Below, piece after piece: positions 58,365 to 64,000 of a DNA stretch of 64,000 nt. The position numbers and the translations under genes are program-made. The first letter of the stretch is position 1; every line of letters begins with the position of its first letter. Origin of the DNA: Aspidiotus rigidus (Eukaryota; Arthropoda; Insecta; Hemiptera; Diaspididae); contig JAVHKY010000001.1 of the NCBI GenBank assembly GCA_035079385.1, positions 9,696,501-9,760,500 of the forward strand, written 5' to 3'. Under the pieces are notes generated by a model. The model was not told where the DNA came from and made no database searches. It worked only from the letters and a program-made list of their open reading frames with translations.

Positions 58365-60960
58365 TAATAATAAAAAGTCTATTTGAAAAATATCCAAAGG
58401 AATATCATTGATGATGGCCAAGATGCTATTAATGATTTGCTCAAGTGATACCACGTATTAAATTAGATTAATACGATATCTGGAGTAATTTTTCTACACT
58501 AAATAAAAATATCAGGATTTCCACATTCTAGTTCGTACATTTATGGCTCCATGCCGATGCCGTTCGTGGAAATTTTTCCTTCAGACTGGCTCACGATACT
58601 CCGTATTCAGTATTTTTTCTCAACTACAAACTCCACAGGTAATTATCTCTTCTTTTTTCTTTTCTTTTTTTTTTTTTTTTATCTATTCATTTATTCATTT
58701 CTTGCAATGATGAACCGATTTCGTATTTTTAATTGTACGTAAAAATATATCATCCAGTTCTTCGGTGTTGTATAAGATTGATGCGTGTAGCGTGTTCGTT
58801 TCCATAAAGCCAATTTGAATTTTGCGTTTACCGATTTACTCGATAAATTTCAAATTAGAAATTTAAAATTTTGTTTTCTGATTGGCAAACAAAACATGAG
58901 GTACCGATAATTAGTTTCCTCGTGTTTATCGTTGTAACGACAATGAGCGATCACTCATAAACCGTCATTTTTCTTATTACGAAAATACGGTTTAGTGTCG
59001 ATATTTCCGACGATGAAATTCTCATCTTCGCTTCGAGAACCAGAAATTTAAAATATTTTCACGCTTTACGGTAGCTAATGTGCTTAATTACCTTGACAAA
59101 AATGGAAAGGATGGAGAAAAAATTACGCGGTCGTCGATACTTACGAGTACCTAGGTGAGTGCAAGTTGTGAATTTTCTTTACACATAATAGCATTCCGCT
59201 CATTCTTCTTCCCCTGTTAGTATTTCGTTTAATATCAAAGAAATTAAACTATAGCTAGGTACCCGAATAAGCGAACATCAGGTGAACAACCTGAATTTAC
59301 CATTTTTGGCATTGCAAGCATTTACATTCATAATATAACGTTAGTTAATTTTCATTAAAGAATAGTTTGAACAAATGATAATTAAATCCATTAGCCTAAC
59401 GCGCTTAAAGACTCGTTAGGTTGATCCAAATACAATTTCCCAACTTTTCATTTCTCATTCCGTACCTTAAATCATTAATCTAAAATAATGTTCACCTACA
59501 ATTGATTCACAACATTAGGAGAAAAAAAAAAGAGCTTGAAACTAAATCGGGACACGTACACAAGTCAAAATTTCTAACAAATTAAATATACCTATGTATT
59601 ACTATACTGAATTCGTTTTAAAACACTTTTGGACAAATATAGCGTAAATTTAATTTTATAAAGCTCAGAAATCCATCACCCAACAAATCGAATCATATCA
59701 CAAAACAAAATAAATAAAATTGAAAAAAAAAAAAAAAAAAAAAAAGCATAAGCAACATAATACGAAGCCATGTCAAGTACAGTATTTTACAAAGAATATT
59801 TATGTACATTTTTCTCTCTCTCGTATAAGACCTACAAACATTTCTCCTACACTGCACTTTAAAACGAGAAAAAAGGAAAAATACCAAGTGGGGAAAAAAA
59901 ACCATAAGTAGGTAGGAATAGGCCTAAGCAGAATATCATACAAGTGTTTACAGTTTAGGTACATATACAATTAATATTGAAATAAAAGGGGAATAATTAT
60001 ATTTCCGTTTAACGTTTCAAGTGATGATAGTAGTGTTGCTTTTAATGAGAATTATGAATACAGAACCGCATGAGATTGCGGCAGGCTAGAATTCTATTAC
60101 AGGATCGAGGACTCCAGTTCTCTCGCACTTCTTTACAACTACGAGTAAAACAATTTATAACTGAGACTGACGCGATAAGATTAGCTAGCGAAAAGTGATT
60201 CAGTGGTAGGCACTAAACATAATCTAGGCCTACCTATTTTCCAAGTAGATGGTCTACAGATGTAATTTAGCAAACTTGTATACAATACACTTTATTCAGA
60301 GTAAAGTTCCAGCATGGTAGTTGAAAAATAGCTTAGATTAGAACAACGTATTGAAAGTCTAAGACTTAATTATATCTAAAGCACTTGTGGTATACGTATT
60401 TTATACATCGTTATTCAGATGATATTAACGCATACTTCACTTTGTTAATATTGAATTATCAATGAGCTGATAAGCATATGATTTGTATGTATTAAATTCC
60501 TATAGTAAATGCGATACCTAACTATATATGGTAAAATACCTTAAAAAGTTGTTACAAGGTTATGAGTTTGGAATGGATAACCCTTTATTACTAGTGATCG
60601 AGAAAATACACAGAAATTATTTGCTCTAAGGAGTATTAACTCGCATTACCCTGCTGTAGTTTATATCGACAAGCTCAAATTCGAGCTGGCGCGATTGAAC
60701 AAACAGCTCTTTAATGGATAGTTGATCATAACACATCAGTAGCACAGAATTTTCCTCATCAACACCCACTACTCAAAGCTGCACTCAATATCAACATCAA
60801 TAAAACCATCTGACCAAACCAAGAAGCAGTGGACTTCAATTTGAGTTGTGGACCTTCTACCAGTGGTAGGGCTGGTACTAAGGCAAGGGAAAGATATTTA
60901 AGTTATCGAAGTGTCTATATATCGGTATATGCCTACGAACAAATGATGTATTAGTGAAAC
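58365..60960. other. No gene recognised (probable receptor intron)
   Basis: AT-rich non-coding sequence with poly-T at 58661-58680 and poly-A at 59723-59745. Nothing coding was recognised. Confidence 0.45.
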
Positions 60961-61009
60961 TGGATAAAATACAAATATCTGTACCATTTAAGCATCCCAG
61001 AAAGTAATG

Positions 61010-61085
61010 TAGACGTAGTAGAGCGTAGCTAGCCTAGAAATAAAATTATGCTCCACAACCGGGGCAATGGTCAGCGACCTCTTTG
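61010..61085 (-). repeat. Partial inverted copy of the orphan ORF end
   Basis: Read on the minus strand, about 45 bp around 61040-61085 repeat the sequence at 61903-61950 (codons KEVADHCPGCG then a stop) almost exactly. The flanks do not match. Confidence 0.6.
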
Positions 61086-61432
61086 GGAATGTATGACCTT
61101 GGATGATAATGGTGTTTGAAAGAAGTTTGGAGATGATGAGGAAGTTGTGTACCAAACTACTTCTATTGAATGCACGTGCTTGTTCTTCTGTAATAATCAG
61201 TCTCCCTATCGACATATTCTCTTGAAACGGGAGCCAAGTCAGTGTTTCACTAGTCACTTTTCCATACTCGATATCATGAGGGTAGTACTGTGAAAAATTC
61301 ATCACCAGTATTGCAGCCTGAAGCTCGTACTCCGCCGTTTCTGGAAGATGACGTCAATGATTGCAACACTCCACTACAATCTTTCTAAGTCTCAGTACAC
61401 GCAAAAAATACAATCTCATACTGCCTATTTCG

Positions 61433-61933
61433 ATGAATATAGGGACTCTCGCTTCATGTCACGGAATGGAAGAGTTTATGAGGTATTTGGAATCAATGAG
61501 GAAGGTAGAAGAGGCCGTGAGAACAGGGACAAGAATCGACGTTTCCTTGGCTTCTGCTTCTCAGGTTACACAGTCTGTTCTTGTTGAAAGTTCTCCAACA
61601 CCTGCTGCACCACCGCAACTTCCGGCATTGACTTCATCTCAGCCTTCAAAGTTTGATTTGAAGTCAAGACAGAAATTGAAGGCACGAGCTACGCCTAAGA
61701 GAGCTGTCCGCCAACTATGTTCCTTCAATGAAGCCGCAGCTGATCGGGTACCACAAAAACGTCCAAGTACAGAGACTCCTCCCACTATGCAAACGCAGAA
61801 GAAACAAGAATATAGCCCGTGTCCCATTTGTGATCTTCCACTCAAGTCCAATGTGACCAGCACTGATTGCTGTTCAGAACGTCTCCATGTTTCCTGCATC
61901 AAAGAGGTCGCTGACCATTGCCCCGGTTGTTGA
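61433..61933 (+). CDS. Orphan ORF with C-terminal RING/PHD-like Cys-His cluster
   Basis: From the first ATG the frame runs 166 codons, and it is open further upstream. The N-terminal part is helical (MEEFMRYLESMRKVEEAV). A Pro/Ala/Ser-rich, basic linker follows. The last 37 residues contain CPICDLPLKS, then DCCSERLHVSCIKEVADHCP and a final GC. The Cys/His spacing suits a treble-clef zinc finger of RING or PHD type, but it stops abruptly after the last Cys. It could be the ORF1 of a retroelement, since such fingers occur there, or an exon of a host gene. The last 45 bp have an inverted copy near 61040. I do not recognise the protein. Confidence 0.4.
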   Translation: MNIGTLASCHGMEEFMRYLESMRKVEEAVRTGTRIDVSLASASQVTQSVLVESSPTPAAPPQLPALTSSQPSKFDLKSRQKLKARATPKRAVRQLCSFNEAAADRVPQKRPSTETPPTMQTQKKQEYSPCPICDLPLKSNVTSTDCCSERLHVSCIKEVADHCPGC

Positions 61934-63753
61934 GCATAATTTCAGTTCTGGGCTATCTGTCTACATTATTTTCTGGGGTGCTTGAATGATACGGATATTT
62001 GTATGTTATCCTGCAGTTTCACTAATAGAGCATCTGTACGGACACATAGCACTAACCTTAAGGTATTAACTCCTGCATTCACTATTTTCAAACTGACTTC
62101 AGAGTGCCGAGAGGGGACGTTAACAACTGTAGGATAAATCTTCAAATTTACATAAGAATTCTGAATAATTTTTTGTCTCCAAAAGTTCAAACTCCTTGAA
62201 CACTACGCTTCTCGGACAACCTCGAGCATTACAAATTCATATTACATTCCTTTTCTATAACTTGATATTTTTAACAGGGAAGTTGTTTTATGAAGGAGGG
62301 GGAAAGGGGGTACTTTGAAGAAAAATGATGAGCGCCGGCGTGGCAAAACGTGGGACTTGTAAAAATTTCAAACATCAAGCTGTATTTGATAGAGTGCAAT
62401 TTGATATAATATGGACTTTCAAGCTCAAACTCCCATGGTGGTAAGGAACAATTTGAGAAGAACAAATCAGTTTTTCCTTGTGTTATGTCAAATTGTATCC
62501 TATTCCATGAGAGGTTTAATGATGCGACGCTGGCGCTCTCACTGCTGAGCAAAGGCCAAATGAAGAACTTCATTATACCCAATGTAGCGATTCTAGCGGT
62601 GTGGATAGACCCCAAAACTATAGTTGAAAACTAAACCAGTCATATCATTGACTGTACACGAACCAGACAAATATTTGCATTGTCAAGAAATTCAACTATT
62701 AGTCACTTTGTTTTTACAGCCGCAAGAGTGCGCTGCGTGTTAAAACGTGGAGGTGCCTAATTACTCTGTTTGTTAACACGGAAAGTGACTTCAACAATGC
62801 GAGTATTTATCCGGTACGCCATGTATAGTCAATGTCTTTGACCATACTTATATTATATGATTGTACATGCCATACTGATACAAATATAAAGCCAAACAAA
62901 TTAATTTTGTAAGTGACAAAATGCACCTATTTTTTTCCCAGCAAATACAATCCTCTTCGTTCACGCCTACATCACAGCATCGGTGTATTCAAAATAATTT
63001 CGAGATTTGTGATCGATGGTGCTTAGGGAAAGTAAACAAACTTTTTTTACACGGACTTCTCCATAAGAAGAAAAATTGAATTCGATCATTTGCTCATTTG
63101 AATAGAAGAATAAAGTGAGAAACGAAAAATACATTCTCAAATACTTGAGATCTTCCAGATCTTGATTATCAACGTTGAATTCCTTATTTATTTCTCATTT
63201 TGAAATACTAATACATGATCGAAATGTCCCCTGTGTATTCTTATGGAAGTCAATAATGTTCTAAGCACCATCGCATGATACTATCGCAAAATTCTGCGAT
63301 ACTATCGCAGAATATTGCGCACTATCGATCAAAATTGATCGATGTTAGCAGTTAGTGACGTCACGTGAACGAAGAGGATTGCGTAAAATCAGATGATTAC
63401 GACAAAGTGCCACTTTTTGGTTTCTTTTGTCTTCTTATCAGTATAATGTGGTCAAAGGTCAATGAGGTAGATTCATTACTTCTTTCAAACTAATAAGGTT
63501 TAATACCTACACTTACAAAAATTTACATTCATGAATTATCATCTTCTGTAGTTTCAATCCACGCCGCTAGTCGACGATAACAAGCGTTTACAATATTTCG
63601 GAGTATTTGCCTACAGCAATGGACCGCCATCTTGATGGCAGAAAATGTAAACACAAGAATAACGTCCATAAGAGCCAATGTTGAATTTAATTAAATTTGT
63701 GATTTTCAATGAAGAATAACTCGAGCTCGGTTCGACAGATTTTTTATGTATTA
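61934..63753. other. No gene recognised
   Basis: Holds a copy of the dispersed repeat TTTTAACAGGGAAGTTGTTTT (about 62270-62480). A palindrome-like stretch near 63270-63345 repeats GATACTATCGCA and GATCAAAATTGATC words. Confidence 0.4.
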
Positions 63754-64000
63754 CCCTCGTTAGAAAGGAAATTTTATGATCTTCTCTTCAGTTTTTCGCT
63801 AAAAGCATTATTTTTGGGGTAATCAATTAATACATTGAAACGCGTTTTTTCGGCCGTTCACAGCGTCAACAACCATCCATTACGCAGAACGGCCGAAAAA
63901 ACGCGTTTCAATTTATTTATTGATTACTCCAATAATAATGTTTCCAGCGAAAAATCGAGGAGATAATTTTGTTGTCCACAAAATTTACTTTCCAACGAGG
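63754..64000. mobile_element. Long foldback element, cut by the right window edge
   Basis: The left arm (63754-63868) and right arm (63888-64000) are inverted copies around a loop of about 20 bp. The inner 25 bp, starting ATTGAAACGCGTTTTTTCGG, are a perfect match and the outer part is about 75-80 percent similar by eye. The arms contain TTTTTCGCT and the CCTCGTT-GAAAG boundary at both ends. Confidence 0.8.

Overview
The window is animal nuclear DNA and reads as a sap-sucking hemipteran insect, most probably a mealybug or other scale insect. The pointers are long AT-rich introns with insect-type splice sites, an insect CYP4-like P450, an insect nicotinic receptor subunit, interstitial (TTAGG)n, a dense transposon load, and a spliced AAA-ATPase/nuclease gene of bacterial symbiont type. 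Genes of that last kind have been reported as horizontally acquired in mealybugs. The species call is inference. Gene models below were assembled by hand from splice sites and reading phase.

Layout. (1) 759-11642, minus strand: a CYP4-family cytochrome P450. Eleven exons are recognisable and the last short exon lies off the left edge. Its introns hold a LINE relic, a TA-flanked MITE, an AT-rich mitochondrial-like island and a MULE fragment. (2) 13298-19648: a transposon nest with a Penelope-like element (PLE copy 1, inverted ends, 13-bp target duplication), a DIRS/Ngaro-type tyrosine recombinase pseudogene split by a 283-bp palindrome, and a MULE relic. (3) 19860-20520 and 25340-26980: older PLE relics. 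Between them, at 22743-24626, lies the AAA-ATPase/PD-(D/E)XK gene, whose apparent frameshift is resolved by a 112-bp spliceosomal intron. (4) 28632-30322: PLE copy 2, nearly identical to copy 1, with a 473-codon open frame and a 12-bp target duplication. (5) 32142-32960: a hAT element with an exact 8-bp target duplication. (6) 35144-44155, plus strand: a complete hydroxylysine kinase (HYKK) gene of seven exons. Its 5.8-kb intron 3 carries a tandem array with a period near 540 bp and two PLE tails. A CCAAT-rich foldback element sits 73 bp upstream of its start codon. (7) 49239-50058, minus strand: the last two exons of a nicotinic acetylcholine receptor alpha subunit (alpha5/6/7 type). Upstream exons were not found in the window. 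(8) 51040-52690: an R1-clade LINE relic. (9) 53921-58353, minus strand: a full-length Jockey-clade LINE with both ORFs intact and a perfect 11-bp target duplication. (10) 61433-61933: an orphan ORF ending in a RING/PHD-like Cys/His cluster. (11) 63754-64000: a long foldback running off the right edge.

The host genes (P450, HYKK, receptor, AAA-ATPase) are not obviously functionally linked. Most of the structure in the window comes from transposable elements, several of which look recently mobile. No tRNA, rRNA or CRISPR array was recognised.
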